DNA of 64,000 nt from Guyanagaster necrorhizus (lineage: Eukaryota; Basidiomycota; Agaricomycetes; Agaricales; Physalacriaceae): NCBI RefSeq assembly GCF_019112545.1, contig NW_025064885.1:695053-759052 (forward strand), given 5' to 3'. Numbering within the stretch: position 1 is the first letter of the stretch; each line of letters begins with the position of its first letter. This document shows, piece after piece, positions 19,671-32,593 of the stretch. The position numbers and the translations under genes were made by a program. The notes under the pieces are model-generated. The model was not told where the DNA came from and did no database searches. It worked only from the letters and a program-made list of their open reading frames with translations.

Positions 19671-21596
19671 GCCTGCTGGCACATTTCACACTCTTTTATG
19701 TATTTTTCAATGTTCTGCCCTATCTTTAGCCACCAGTATTCTCTCAACATTAGTTTCTTTATTTTCAAAATGCCAGAGTGGCCAGTGGTCATGTAGTCAT
19801 ATGACATGACAATGATCTCCTCTTGCAGTGCTAATTATCAGAGAATATAAATATAGCTATCATAAAAAAATAGATTATCTCACTTTGTGATGCCTCTTTT
19901 GTGATTGAGTGATGTTATAATCTCTTGATTCCATAGATCTGATTGATAAGTTGCACTGCATACTTTAGTGTGAACTTTCTCCTTTATCAGCATTATTATC
20001 ACATAGAAGTGCTTGAGTTTTAATAATACCACTTCTCTGTTGTCTCTATCTCCTTGATCATGATCAGCTTATTAGCTGAGAAGGTCAGCCTTTTTGTTGG
20101 CTGCCTCCACTTTGTGGTGTAGAGTGTAGTCATATTCAGTGAGCTCTGTCATCCAATAAGCCTGTTGTTGGTTTAATTTCTGGAAAAGTCAGAAGTATTA
20201 TAGGTTTTGGTGATTCATTCAGAATTTGAATATTTGTGTCACCCTGATCAGATAGTGGTATTACTCAGCTAGCACTAGCATGATAGCCAGTAATTTCTTA
20301 TCATAGATCTTGTAATTCTGCTCTGTGACTGATAGAGCCTTGAAGAAGAATACTATCAGCCACTATCTTCTCTCTTGTTCTTGTGAGAGGACTGTGCCAA
20401 TAGCCTTCTTGCTCAAATCTGCCTCCACCCTAAACCTCTCTTCTTGAGTGAGGATTGCTAGGATGACATCTTCAGCTAACTTCTTCTTCAGATTGTTAAA
20501 TGCTGTTGACTGAAAGAGACCTCATGTCCAAGAGATATTGCCAGTGAGTTGTATTATAGGTCAAACAATTCTGTTATAATTGTGAATGAACTATCAATAG
20601 AAATTGGTGAAGCCCAGAAATGACTAGAGTTCCTTCTTTCTTGTCAGTTTTGGCCACTCCATCACTCCAGCTATTTTAATCAGATCCATTCAGATGCTCT
20701 CCTCACTGATGATGACTCCTAAGTACTTAGTCTCTAGGACTTCAAATTTGCACTTCTCAGTCTTGAGAAATAGTTTGTGTTTCCTTATTAACTCAAGGAC
20801 CCATCATACCAGCTGCTGGTGTTCCTCTCTGTCCTTGGACATGATTAATATGTCATCCAAGTAGATTGTTATCTTTTCAGTAGTGATGAGATCCTTGAAA
20901 ATGTTGTTTATCATCTATTGGAAGATCACCAGTGAGTTTGTAAGGCCAAAGAACATGACTGTTGGTTTGAACAGCTCTCAGTTGGTGTGAAAGACTGCCT
21001 TCCACTTATCTCCCTTCTTGATTCATATGTTATTGTATCTCCATCAAACATTGAGTTTGGTATAATAGTGAGCTCCTTGGAGTTTGTCCATTAGTTCTAA
21101 GATGAGTGGCAGGAGGTATTGATTCTTAATAGTCATTTCATTCAGCTTCCAGTAGCCCTATACTAATCAAAGTTTATCATCCCTCTTCTTGATGAAGAAG
21201 AAAGAGAAAGCTATTGAAGATTTGGATGAATGGATCTGTCTGCTAGTGAGGTTCTCATTAAGAAACTTATTGAGCTCTTTCTGTTTCTGGTGCTTAAGAG
21301 GATAGATCTTGCAATTGAGATTTATGCTTGTATTTGGTATTAGCTTGATTGCATGGTCTCATAGCTTTAAGTCAGAGAGTTCATCAAAGTTTTTCTTTTC
21401 AAACAAATCATGATAGTTTCATGCCCATTTAGATACTATTTTCTCAAATGTCCTGACCTTCTTCTCCTGATTGGCTCTGGCTGCTAAGTCATTGGTATGA
21501 TGGACTACCCTTAGTCATAGTGCAGGGTCCATATTAATAGCAAGAATTGTTTTGCTATTCTCCATTTTCTTATTCTATTTATCCTCTGTTAGACCC
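19671..21596 (-). pseudogene. Element B pol middle: integrase zinc finger, RNase H, RT, protease linker
   Basis: B resumes after element A within the integrase H2C2 finger (CQQA-like, 19680-19760). Minus-strand remnants of RNase H (about 20050-20560), RT (about 20580-21200, with a YLDDILIMSKD-type segment near 20850) and the acidic protease-RT linker follow, up to 21596, where element C is inserted. Nearly CpG-free, many stops; no open frame of useful length survives. Confidence 0.75.
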
Positions 21597-22054
21597 AAGC
21601 TTTATGTGACTGATAACATGTGATAAACTGATGTCACTTCACACTTTGAGTGGAATGTCAGAGTTCACTAGCATGATGATCAATCAGTGTGTTACAAGGT
21701 CTGAAGATTGGCTTGAGATAGAATAGTGTAAGAGTAAACTTTAGCTTAAAGCTGGGGATTGTCAGTGAGAGTGAGCTGTCTTAAATACTATATAGATCAT
21801 ATCTAATTATACTACCTGCTTATTGTATATTGCTACATTCTTTGTGCCTACTGTTCTTGAGCATCATTACTATATATAAAAGATTCATTATGCATTATCA
21901 GACAGTATTGTGCATCAGAAGACAATGACAAAACAGGCTGATTGTGCTGACTAAGCTTGTCTCATGGTCTTAAGTGCTTACTTCAAGTATTCTGATTAAG
22001 CATAAATAGAGGTTAATAAAAGAAAAAAAGAATAAAGGATGAAAAATCATAACA
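21597..22054 (-). repeat. Element C 3' LTR
   Basis: 458 bp, TGTTAGACCCAAGC to AAAAATCATAACA on the plus strand; its partner is 53316-53782 (467 bp). The U5 hairpin is at 21628-21661, with stem halves CTGA/TCAG and CACT/AGTG. Confidence 0.85.
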
Positions 22055-22911
22055 TTACCTCCTCCTTAAGACTATTATCCTGATAGCTTAATTTAAAGAT
22101 AATTCATAGTTCCATATGGCTTCTGGGGTGTCTATTTATTTTTTGTTAATCTATTGGTTGGATTCAGATTCATACTCTTTCCAACTGATAAAGTAGTTCA
22201 TCATTGTAGTTATGCCACCACTCTTTGCTTTGATTTTTCAAAGTTTATGATTGAATATTTGATTAATTTTGTAGTGTTCTTCATTATTGATCAAATCAGG
22301 AGGCAGCAGTAGAGGCTTTTTTTAGTTAGAAAAGGCTGATGTGATGTATGGGATTAATAATATCTCATTAAAGACATTATGAATCTTTCAGGATGGTGAG
22401 AGACAGAGTTTGTAAGCAGAGATGCTGATTTTGGCCAGAATAGGAAAGAGTCCTATTTATTTATCAGCAAGTTTTTGTTTAGGGTGTGGCAGATGAAGGT
22501 TTGTTGTATCCAGCCAGACTTTATCATTGGCTGAATATTAGTGTGCAGAGTGACAGTGTTTATTGTATTACTTCTTTATAGTTATGGTAGCTTTTTTAAG
22601 AGCTGTCTTTGTTTTTTTATGGATTTTCACCATTGTGATGGCAAAGTCAGCAGAGGCAGAGGTGATGATATGTGCCTGTGCAGTCTTGGTAATATTGGAA
22701 TGTCTGCTGTAGTTGACAAAGAAGAGTGTCTTGCTGATTGATGAGTGAACTCAGTTATTATGTTGAAAGACAGTGAGTGTCAGCTATTCTTTCCAGTCAT
22801 CTTGATAGTAATTGATGAACAGCTGAAGGTATTTTTTTATCTCCTGATTGACTCATTCAGTTTGCCCATCAGTTTGCAGATAGTAGACAGTGGATGTGTT
22901 CTGTTTGATGT
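22055..22911 (-). pseudogene. Element C pol 3' end: integrase C-terminus and chromodomain
   Basis: Minus-strand translation with stops: chromodomain remnant at about 22090-22280, then the integrase C-terminal part ([16 protein letters not shown] NTSTVYYLQTDGQTE at the junction, 22853-22911). Ends with GATGT (22907-22911), the target duplication of element D. It resumes at 39199. Confidence 0.75.
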
Positions 22912-23431
22912 TGTTATGATTTTTTCTATTTTCTTTTCTTTTTCCCTTCAGAAATGATTCATATCTTTGCTTAGTCAGGGTGCTTAGGCCAGCACTTAGG
23001 ACTGTGGGAATGCTTAGCTCAGCAACCCAGTTGGTCATCATCTTATCATGCTGCTGTATGCTGTGAAGGGAGAGACAATGCTCCTTTTGTTCCTCAATTG
23101 CAGTGCAGCGATAACAGTACAACAGCAAGACAACAGTCTTTGTAGAGAGCCTGACAACAGCAGGAGTAACAGCTCTACAGCAGACAATATCTTTTGTGAA
23201 CAGTTATTAATAGCCAGATAACAGAACAGTATTTAAGTAGCACTATTTTTGCTATAGTAGCTCCAGCATTAAGCTAAAGTTTATTCTTTACCATCTACTC
23301 TCAAGCTCAAGCTTTTTGCACCTTGAACCACTACTGCTATTAACTTTGTGAACTCAGTCAGTCTAACCTGAAGTGTGAGATTCTGAACTGTTTATCATGT
23401 GTTGATAGTTATATGGGATTTGGGCTTAACA
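22912..23431 (+). repeat. Element D 5' LTR with promoter
   Basis: TGTTATGATTTTTTC to GGGCTTAACA, 520 bp. A TATTTAAG box (23230-23237) lies 35 nt before AGCATTAAGCTAA (23265-23277), the predicted R start. Confidence 0.88.
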
Positions 23432-23447
23432 ATTAGCTTAATGCTTA
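23432..23447 (+). promoter_or_regulatory. Element D primer-binding site (self-priming type)
   Basis: ATTAGCTTAATGCTTA follows the LTR. TTAGCTTAATGCT (23433-23445) is perfectly complementary over 13 nt to AGCATTAAGCTAA (23265-23277) at the predicted RNA start. Both sides differ from element A in a compensating way. Confidence 0.72.
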
Positions 23448-23485
23448 TCATTCCCTTTCTCAAGCCTAATTGTGCTGAGGAACTG

Positions 23486-24900
23486 AATGCCTCCTACCCT
23501 TAACTCTTCCAATCCAAACTTTACTCATGAGTTTTTTGAACTCTTGGCTTCTATCATAGGAATCTTGATCAGTTTATTGGTGATCATACAGCTGTGCCAT
23601 AGACACCAATCAATCATAGCTTAGACAATCAGACACTATCACAAATTCCAACACATTTGAACTATTCTCCACAATGTCACATCAGACCTCCCCCTCCACA
23701 ATATCTCTGCCTCTGCCTGACAGTCCTTCTGACCCACAGAAGGAACAGACTCTGAAAATGTCCCTGAGAGCTCAACTCAGGAACATTCTAGGGAAGAAGA
23801 GAAGCAGCATCAGCAGCACACATATCCTCTGTGACCCCCATCTGCAATCGTCTGAGACCCTAGAAACCCTTGGGCTATAGAGTTTTGATGACTCCGATCT
23901 GACACCCCCATTCCACCCTCTGAGCATAGCATCTCAGCAACAAGAACGACAACTCCTGTCTCTAGCACTGGCATTGGGTGCTATGCTAGAGACTTCTTGG
24001 ATGTCCTATGGATGGCTCAAAGAACCATGAGTTCCAGGGGCCATAGATTCTGAAGATTAATGTCAGCACAAAGCAGAAGTACTGACCACAGGACAAGGGT
24101 CAATAATGACCCCTACTGGAATGATGACAGCAATGAGCACTATTGGTGGTGAACCACTGCTGTCGAGGCTGACCAGTTGGAGTGCTGCACAGTTAGCAGT
24201 GATACTAGCAGAACAGAGAGCATATGAATGGTTCTAACAGAAACACAACCAACTTTGGCTCCCCCTTTAGTCCTCTCCAGAGAGGACCAAATTTGACATG
24301 CCCAAAACCTTCCTGAGTACAGGCAGGAGCAGATGTGCATTGACAATAAGATCATGAGGGAGAATGCCCTCTTTGGACAGTATCTCCAGGCACGAGCAGC
24401 AGAGAAGCACCAAAGAAATGAGAGAGATAGTCAGACTACCACAGCCATTGAAACAACCACCCCTGACTCCTCATTTCAAGAACTGGCCACTCCTGCCACT
24501 GAGTCCGATCCCTGGGCAGACTCCATCAGGAATAAGGCTCCAAGTCACCTTAGCAACAGCTGCCTATTATTATATGGAACTAATACCATTGTAGACACAG
24601 ACAATATTCTCATATGAGAGAACAGGATATCAGAGGACAGAGGAACAATCGGTGGAGACAATGAGAGTATTGACTCTACTGGCAATCTCAAGAAGTTCCT
24701 TGATGGGAACTTTGCAGCTTTATTCCTCAATTTAAAGTTTTACAGAAACTTCCACTGGTATTGCAGAGCAATGGCGCTAGCAACAACAAGCATTGAGGAG
24801 CTGCTAGAGCAGCCTGAGCAGCCTGCTCCTCGATCTGGACCCAATGATGCTGGTCTCAGCATACAATCCCAGCTCAACTACTCTGGAGGTCTTTGACCCA
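23486..24900 (+). pseudogene. Element D ORF0 remnant
   Basis: Starts ATG at 23486 (MPPTLNSSNPNFTHEFFELL), followed by the hydrophobic segment ASIIGILISLLVIIQLC and by RHYHKFQHI and NVTSDLPLHNI, the same pattern as in A, E, B and C. Stops appear after about 45 codons. Further on, the same frame family shows the FLDGNFAALFLNLKFYRNF block (about 24690-24750), equivalent to FLGSRVARQFLNPEFQRLF of element A. Confidence 0.6.
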
Positions 24901-26656
24901 CATGACAGTTCCCTTCTAGAAGAAGAGGAGGCAACTGACATGGATGATGAGGATGAGGAGGAGAACCTTGATCAGAGAGTCAAGGATCCCCTCTCTGAGT
25001 GGAAGGCAGGATTTAAGCCTCTAACAGAGAAAGAGCATGCAGCACAAGCAGAGGAATTTATTTGGTTGTACTAAGAGCAGGTAGCCAAATTGTGGAGGGA
25101 TGATCTCTGGTTAAGATCACCCATAGGACGAAGGTATGCCTCTGCTGATTTCATCGAGCAGGAGGAGATTTTACAATATGTGGCCATCAAGCAGGTCATT
25201 TTTAATTTTAATCAAAGATATTCACATTATCAGATGAGACCATTACCACTATATAAGCTGAAGTATAGCAGAAGAACAGCACCAATGCTATGAATGCTGA
25301 GTGTGATGCTGTCTAAATCAGCATATATGGCACTGTCAATCCAATCAGTGACATCATGATATTCCTTTGCCATGTCAGCCATTCACAGTTCAGCATCTCA
25401 GCTTTTCTAATATCGACCTAAGCTGAGTAGCTATTTCCCAAACCTGTGGAGGTTCTCAGTTTAGTGACTATTTGCTGGACAACTGCCATCTGATGAAGCT
25501 GAGAGCAGTGGAGCAGCCCCTGCAGCTCCAGAAGGAGATGATCCTGATGCTATGGCCTAAGGCTGAATCATCTAGAATGGGCAAATTATGTGGAAGAAGC
25601 CTCTCCCACCAGAAAGTCCTGTGGCTGATGATGGATCCCTCTATTTATTCCTTGGCCTGCCAGAAGAATGGGCAGGCCTACCTGGAGGCACATCTCCAAA
25701 TCTGATGTCCCCTATTGCTACTGGAGCACAAATTCTAAAGATCATGCCAATTCTGATACAGGACCCACTCTCCTTCAAAGGGGCTTCAGATGACATTGAT
25801 TGATTTCTTACAGATTGCGATCAATATTTCCAAGTATTCACTTCATACTTTCTACTTGACATATACAAGGTGACATATGCTTCGACTTATCTGGAAGATA
25901 AGGCAAAGGTATAGTGAGTGCTTCTTGTCTCTGTCTTCTGGTCGACCACATGACAACATCACCGATACTCCTCATAGCCAGTATTCAAACAAATGATTCA
26001 AGACAAGTTTATAGATCTGGCCATCCAAGAAGTCCACAAACAGAAGATGAAGGACTATAAGATGGGTGACAAAGTGGCCACTAACTACTTCAATGAGTTG
26101 GAGCGACTCGAAAAACTTGCTAGTGTATGGAAAGATGTGGCTAATACCAGACAAATGGTTGAATATATGAAATGAGAACTACCATCCTTCTACCTCAAGA
26201 TCATCTCCAACCTTGGTCATAGCATTCCAGTCAGCTATGAGAAGTGAAAGGCCAGAATTATCATCATGTGGTGAAAACAGCAGTGACAGAGGGCAGAATT
26301 GTCTATCCTATCATAGAATGGACATCAAACTCAGGGACAGGGCTGGAAGCTCTCTAACCCCCAGACAACCATATCATTCAGGCTTGGTGGCTCAGCTCCA
26401 ACTTCTCAATACGCTGAGAAGTGAACTGGTACAGGCATGACATATACTGAAACAGGTAAGCCAATGGATGTGGATTGCCTCAAGAAGGGAGAGAAGTGTT
26501 TTAATTGTGGTCAGAAGAGCCATATGGCACAAAACTGTCTCTAGAAGAAGAACAAGCACACCTGAGAAGACATTTGGACACAGATTGCTGAGTTGATAAA
26601 GGAGGAACAGCCAAGATGACAAGGCCGAGAAGGTAAAAGATGGGGCTAAGCAGTGA
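23674..26656 (+). pseudogene. gag: Element D gag
   Basis: Begins at about 23674 (MSHQTSPSTISLPLPDS), in the same offset to ORF0 as in the other elements, and ends at TGA 26654-26656. An acidic stretch lies near 24930 (EEEEATDMDDEDEEEN). The capsid region is at about 25740-26180 (FKGASDDID, FIDLAIQEVHKQKMKDYKMG) and the CCHC knuckle at about 26500 (CFNCGQKSHMAQNC). It is broken by many stops and at least one frameshift (total length not a multiple of three). Confidence 0.78.
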
Positions 26657-28229
26657 GTGGTTCCACTGACTCAGCCAAAGATATGAATAATGGGTCACAA
26701 ACTGCTGGACAGACTGACATTATATCTTCTGTAATACCACCCTTTATGTCTAAATTATATGTGCATTTGAATATACCCAACCCCATTATTCACTATCATG
26801 AATCACCTAAGAAACCAACTCCAACAACTCAAGCACCGATGAAGGGCCAAAGAGAGGCAGAGAGCCCCAAAGATACATCATCATCAAAAGTTCATCAAGC
26901 TAAATATATAAAACAGACTTAATCACCTTTGGGCCAAATAAAGATAGAGAACTCCACCGATTGGCTAAAGCCATTCGACACTGAATGGACTTAGCAAGCC
27001 ATCAGGGATGTGAAGAATGAAGTGGCAGCAAAGGCAGTACTCAAGAACTGAGTACACAAGACCTGAGCTGAAGAAGTGATTGATGAGATGATCATTGGAA
27101 TGCAGACTGCAGAACAATGCTGAGCCTTGAAATGGCTTGATAAATTACATAGACTACAAAAATTTATCTGATGATCTAAGTCCCCAGGACAAGATCTATT
27201 GGCCAAGGCCCAGATTGAGACGTTAATATCTTGATCTACCTATGCAGTCACTGCCCTGATCGACAGCAGCTGCACAGGGAGTTCCATCAATCAGGCTTTT
27301 ATTAACAAGCACCAACTGCTCACTTGGGCAATAGCAGCATCTATTCCAGTCTATAATGCAGATGGGACAAAGAATCAGGCTGGATCAATCACTGAATATG
27401 CAGAGCTTAGGCTCACTATTGGTAATCATTCAGAACAAATTGATCTGACAGTAACTGACCTAAAAATGAAGAAAGTATTCCTCAGTCATGATTGGTTAAT
27501 CAGACACAATCCACTAATCAATTGGAAGACCAGATGCATCATTTTTGCTCGATGCTATTGCCAGAAGATTCTATTCAAACTACTGGATGAAGATCCCAAG
27601 GACCAATGAGATGAAGAGATGGAAGACAGTGAAACAATCCTTGCCGTTGACCTACAAAGGGCCATTAGCATTCAAGCAATACACCATGCTAATGACCTAG
27701 CAGCAAAAGCCAATGCTGAGAAGGAGGAAAGGACATTCGAAGAGATAGTACCTGAATGGGCACAAGACTATTGGGATTTATTTGAAAAAGAAAATTTTGA
27801 TGAACTACCTGATGCAAAGCCTTAGGACCACACCATCAAACTAATTTCCAATGCAAACACCAACCTAGATTGCAAGTGTTATCCACTGAGCAATAATGAG
27901 CAACAGAGGTTAGATAAGTTTCTTAAAGAGAACTTATCTAGTGGAAGGATTTGACCATCAAAATCCCTGATGGCATCACCATTCTTTTTTGTTAAAAAGA
28001 AGAATGAAAAACTTCGACTGATATAAGATTATCAGAAGCTTAATGAGATGACAATCAAAAACCATTATCCACTTTCTTTAATTGCAGAGTTAATGGATAA
28101 ACTCTGAGGCACCAAGTACTACATCAAATTGGATGTTTGGTGGGGGTACAACAACATGTGCATCAAAGAAGGCAATAAGTGAAAGGCTGCTTTTCGAACT
28201 AACCATAGTTTGTTCAAACCGACAGTTAT
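26653..28229 (+). pseudogene. pol: Element D pol, 5' half (protease and N-terminal RT)
   Basis: Frame starts GTG at 26653, overlapping the gag TGA. Readable parts: linker (WLKPFDTEW), protease (ALIDSSCTGSSINQAF at about 27250), the acidic linker, and RT up to about FKPTVI, where element E is inserted after GTTAT (28225-28229). It continues at 36182 with VMFFGLTNSPATFQ. Stops are numerous. Confidence 0.8.
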
Positions 28230-28662
28230 TGTTAGGCCCAAGCATCATGTGGACAGATATACATGATAAACAGGTGTTCCTTCACACTTCGAGGAATCAC
28301 CTGAGTCCACTGTTTGTATATCCATTTGGTGTGATACAAGGTCAGACGTTGACTCGAGGTAGAATGGTGTATATAAACTTTAGCTTGAAGCTGGGGTGTA
28401 CCAGTGAGAGCATCAGTCTTAAGTACTATACAGGTGTTCCTAATTATATCACTACTTATTGTGTATTTCTGTGTCCATAGTGCCCATTGCCCTTGAGCAT
28501 TGTTACTGTATATAAAAGGGGACTTGTGCATCATTGGGCTTGATTGTCAAGATGACTTGATAGGTGAGTTAGTTGTGCTGACTAAGCTCTCCCATAGTCT
28601 TATGCCTTCTGACTAAGCATAAATAGAGATAAAAAGGCAATAAAAAGGGAAAAATCATAACA
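28230..28662 (-). repeat. Element E 3' LTR
   Basis: 433 bp, TGTTAGGCCCAAGC to AAAATCATAACA on the plus strand, matching 35749-36181. Close relative of the element A LTR (same length, same hairpin and promoter positions). Confidence 0.9.
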
Positions 28663-28695
28663 TTACTCTCTTCTTAAGACCATCATCCTGATGGC

Positions 28696-31600
28696 TTAAT
28701 TAAGGGATAGTTCATAGTCATGTATGGCTTCATCCACCGACATGTGTTTTTCATTGATCTATTGATTAGATTCTGGCCTGTAACCCTTCCAGCTTACGAG
28801 GTAGTCCACTGTCGTTGTCATTCCCCCCTCTGCATGCTTTGACTTTTCAGAGTTTGTAGTTTAAGACTTGGTCAATTTCGTAGTGTTCCTCATCATTGAT
28901 CAGATCTGATGGTGGCAGTGGGGGGCGTTGCTGGTTAGGAAAAGCTGGGGCAATATATGGGGACAGGAGTGTCTCATTGAATATGTTGTAGACCTTCCAT
29001 CCCATTGGCAGATGTAACTTGTAGGTGGCTTCTCCTATTTTGGCGACAATGGGGAAGAGGCCTGTTTGTTTGTCAGCAAGCTTCCATTTTGGTCAGGGCA
29101 GGTGAAGGTTTGTTGTATCCAGCCATACTTTGTCATTAATATTGTATATATGTGCTGGACGACGATGCTTATTGTATTATTTTTTCATTGTGGAAGCAGC
29201 CTTTTTGAGAGCAACTTTGGTTTCGTTATGAATTTTTATCATGTTTGTGGTGAAGTCGACAGAGGTGGGCATTGTAGTTTTGTAGCATAATGTTTGGGCA
29301 ACATGGGGGTGTTGGCCATGATTGATGAAAAATGGGGTTTGGCTAGTGGCCAAATGTATTTGATTGTTATGTTGAAAGGCAGCTAGTGTGAGCCATTCGA
29401 CCCAGTCATCCTGTCGGTAGTTAATGAAAAGTCAGAGGTATTTTTCAACCTCCTGATTTGCATGTTCGGTTTGACCATTGGTTTGTGGGTGATAAGCTGT
29501 TGATGCATTTTGCTTGATGTTGAGCAGTTTGTACAGGTCATTGAGGAACTTTAAGATGAATTGAGGTCTCTGATCCGAGATGATGACCTGGAGCATCCCA
29601 TATTTGGCGTATACTTCGTCATGCAGGATTTTGGCCCATTCTTCTGAGGTTAGCTCTATGGAGCATGCAATCAGAATGATGGCCTTGGAGAATCAATCAA
29701 CTATGATGAGGATAGTATTATAGCTGTTGCAATCTGGTAACCCAGTGATCATGTCTACCGAAATATGAGTCCAGGGACACGACGGTATCTCATTCAGGTG
29801 TAGGGGAGCCGCTCATGATCACGTGGAGATTTTCCCTCTTTGACATGTTTCACAGACCCTGATATAGGACGTGATGTCATTGCTGAGTTTTAGCCACTAA
29901 TAGTTTCACAGAATGAGTTCCTTGGTTTTGGCAACATCTGGATGTCCTGCAGTGGCATGATCATGGCACGTAGCGATAATTTCCCCATGTAGATTATGGT
30001 CTCATGGGATGTAGGTTCTCCTGTCATACCAGATCATCCCTTCCTCCTTCGTCATCCCCCGTTCGTGATTTAGCGAGGGAGCGATCCCTTGATCCCATTT
30101 ATAGGTGTCTCAGATTGTGCTTTTGATCTGCTCATGAATCTCTTCTTCTGTTGGCATAATCAATGCTCAGAAATGTTTGGGTTGGAGCATTGTGACTCCT
30201 GCATTATTGTCTCCCCCTTGGTCATGGTTGGCTTGATGAAAAAGGAGGTTGGCCTTCTTGTTTGCCACCCCAGCCTTATGGTGGAGAGTGTATTGGTATT
30301 AGATGAGTTCAGTGACCCATCGAGCCTGTTGGCAGTTCAACTTCTGTGGTTGTTGGAAATATTGGAGATTCTGGTGGTCCATCCAGATCTCAAAGGTCTC
30401 AGGGGTGCTGATCAGATAATGTCGCCATTCTTCCAAGGTGATCATTATTGCCAACAGTTCCTTATCATAGATTTTGTAGTTCCTCTCTGTCATGGTCAAT
30501 GCCTTGGAGAGAAAGGCGACTGGGCGCCACTTTCCGTCTTGTTCTTGTGACAGTACAGTGCCTATGGCCCTATCACTCGAATCAGCCTCTACACAAAATT
30601 TTCCTTCTTGAGATGGTATGGCCAGGATTACATCCTCAGCTAGCCATCTCTTTAGGTCGTCAAAGGCAAGCTGTTGGGAACTTCCCCATCCCCATAAGGC
30701 ATTACTAGTGAGTTGGGTCATAGGGCAGACGATCTTGCTGTAGTCCCAAATAAACCTCCGGTAGAAGTTTGTGAACCCGAGGAAGGATTGTAGTTCCTTC
30801 TTCTTGACCGGCATCGGCCATTCTATCACTCCCACCACCTTGATTGGGTCTATCCTGATGCTCCCTTCGCTAATGATTACCCTGAGATATTCCATCTCAA
30901 ATACCTCGAACTCGCACTTTTCTGCCTTGAGAAACAGCTTGTGCTTCCTCATGAAGGCGAGTATCTGTTGAACCAGGTTGCGGTGTTCCTCTCTTATCCT
31001 AGACATGATGAGGATGTCATCCAGATAGATCATGACTTTTCCAGTGGCAATAAGGTTCTTGAATATATTGTTCATCATCCATTGGAAGATGGCCGGAGAG
31101 TTAGTCAAACCAAAGAACATAACCGTTGGCTTGAACAGTCTCCAGTTAGTTTGGAAGGCTACCTTCCACTCATCTCCTTCTTTGATTCTGATGTTATTGT
31201 ACCTCCAATGGATGTCAAGCTTTGTGTAGTATTTAGCTCTGTGAAGCTTGTTCATAAGTTCTGAGATCAGGGGTAATAGATACCGATTTTTGATGGTCAT
31301 TTCATTCAGCTTTCGATAGTCCTAGATGGGCTAGAGTTTGTCATCCTTCTTCTTCATGAAAAAGAATAGAGAGGCTATAGGGGATTTTGATGGTTGGATT
31401 CGTCTGCTGGACAGGTTCTCGTTGAGGAACCTATCGAGCTCTTGCTGCTCCTGGATGCTGAGGGGATAGGTTTTACAATCCAGGTTGGCATTGGCATTGG
31501 GGATCAGTTCGATGGCATGATCCCAAGGTTTAGAGCATGGGAGTTTGTCAAAACTCTCTTTCTTGAAGAGGTTCTGATAGTCTTGTGCCCATTCTGGTAC

Positions 31601-32593
31601 CATCTTCTCGAACATCTTCTCCTCTCTCCCTTTGTTGGCTTTGGCTGCTAGATTATTGGTGTGGTGCACTGCCCAGATGTGGATTTCTTTTTGTAAATCG
31701 ACAGCCAGGATGGTTTTGCCATCTTCCATCTCTTCATCTCATCTGTCCTCCAGATCTTCATTGGGCAGTTCAAACAGGATCTTCTGACATTGACACCAGG
31801 TGAAGGTGAGTCATTCAGTTTTCCAGTTGATAAGTGGGTTGTGTTGAATAAGCCAGTTGTGTCTTAAGAACAGCTCCTTGGATTCAAGATCTGTTATGGC
31901 TAGATCAATTCATTTGAAGTGATCCCCGATGGTTAATCAGAGTTCAACAAACTCCATGATCGATCCAGCTTGATTTTTTGTTCCATCAGCATTGTATATG
32001 GGTATCAGAGTGGCTGTGGATTGGGTGGGGAGTTTATTTTGGTGGACGAAGGTTCGGTTGATCGAGCTACCTATGCATCTGCTGTCGATCAGGGCAGTAA
32101 CTGAATGTATGGTCCTATTGGTTAGGGTTTTGATCTGTGCTTTTGTTGTTAAATCCCATTCAGGGGTTTTGGTGCACCTGATGAACTTTTGGAGACCCTT
32201 TAGCTTGTTGAGCCATTCAAGGGCCCTGCTTCATTTGGTGTTTTTTAGTCCCTCCACTACTTCCATCATGGCTTCTGCCACTCTGGTCCTATGCATCCAT
32301 CCTTGTAAGGCAGCTTTAGCCGCACTTCCATCAATCGCTTCTTTGATGGCCCTTCAGGTCCACTCGGTTTCGAAGGGTTTGAGCCACTTTGAGGGGCTCT
32401 CTGCCCCTGTTCGGCCCACAGGCATTTGAGTTTGTGTGTTTGACAGTTCCTTGGTGTGTCTGTTAATTGGTCTGGGTATATTCGAATGCATATGTAGTAA
32501 CAATTTCATGGCTACAGGAATATCATGAGTCCGACTAGTGGTCACAGAGGGCACACCTATTAGTCCTTTGGCCAGCTCAGTGGAACTGCTCAC
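28696..32593 (-). pseudogene. pol: Element E pol
   Basis: Minus strand, from GTG at 32593 (overlapping the gag TGA) to the TAA at 28696 after the chromodomain. The 30299-32593 part keeps one frame and includes protease, RT (31300 down, with YLDDILIMSR near 31010) and RNase H (VEADSSDRAIGTVLSQEQDGKW, DHQNLQYF). Between 28696 and 30299 a net shift of one base separates RNase H from integrase and chromodomain. Integrase pieces (DDE core, HPQTDGQ) lie at about 29350-29900 and the chromodomain at about 28700-28900. Several TGA/TAG stops. Confidence 0.85.
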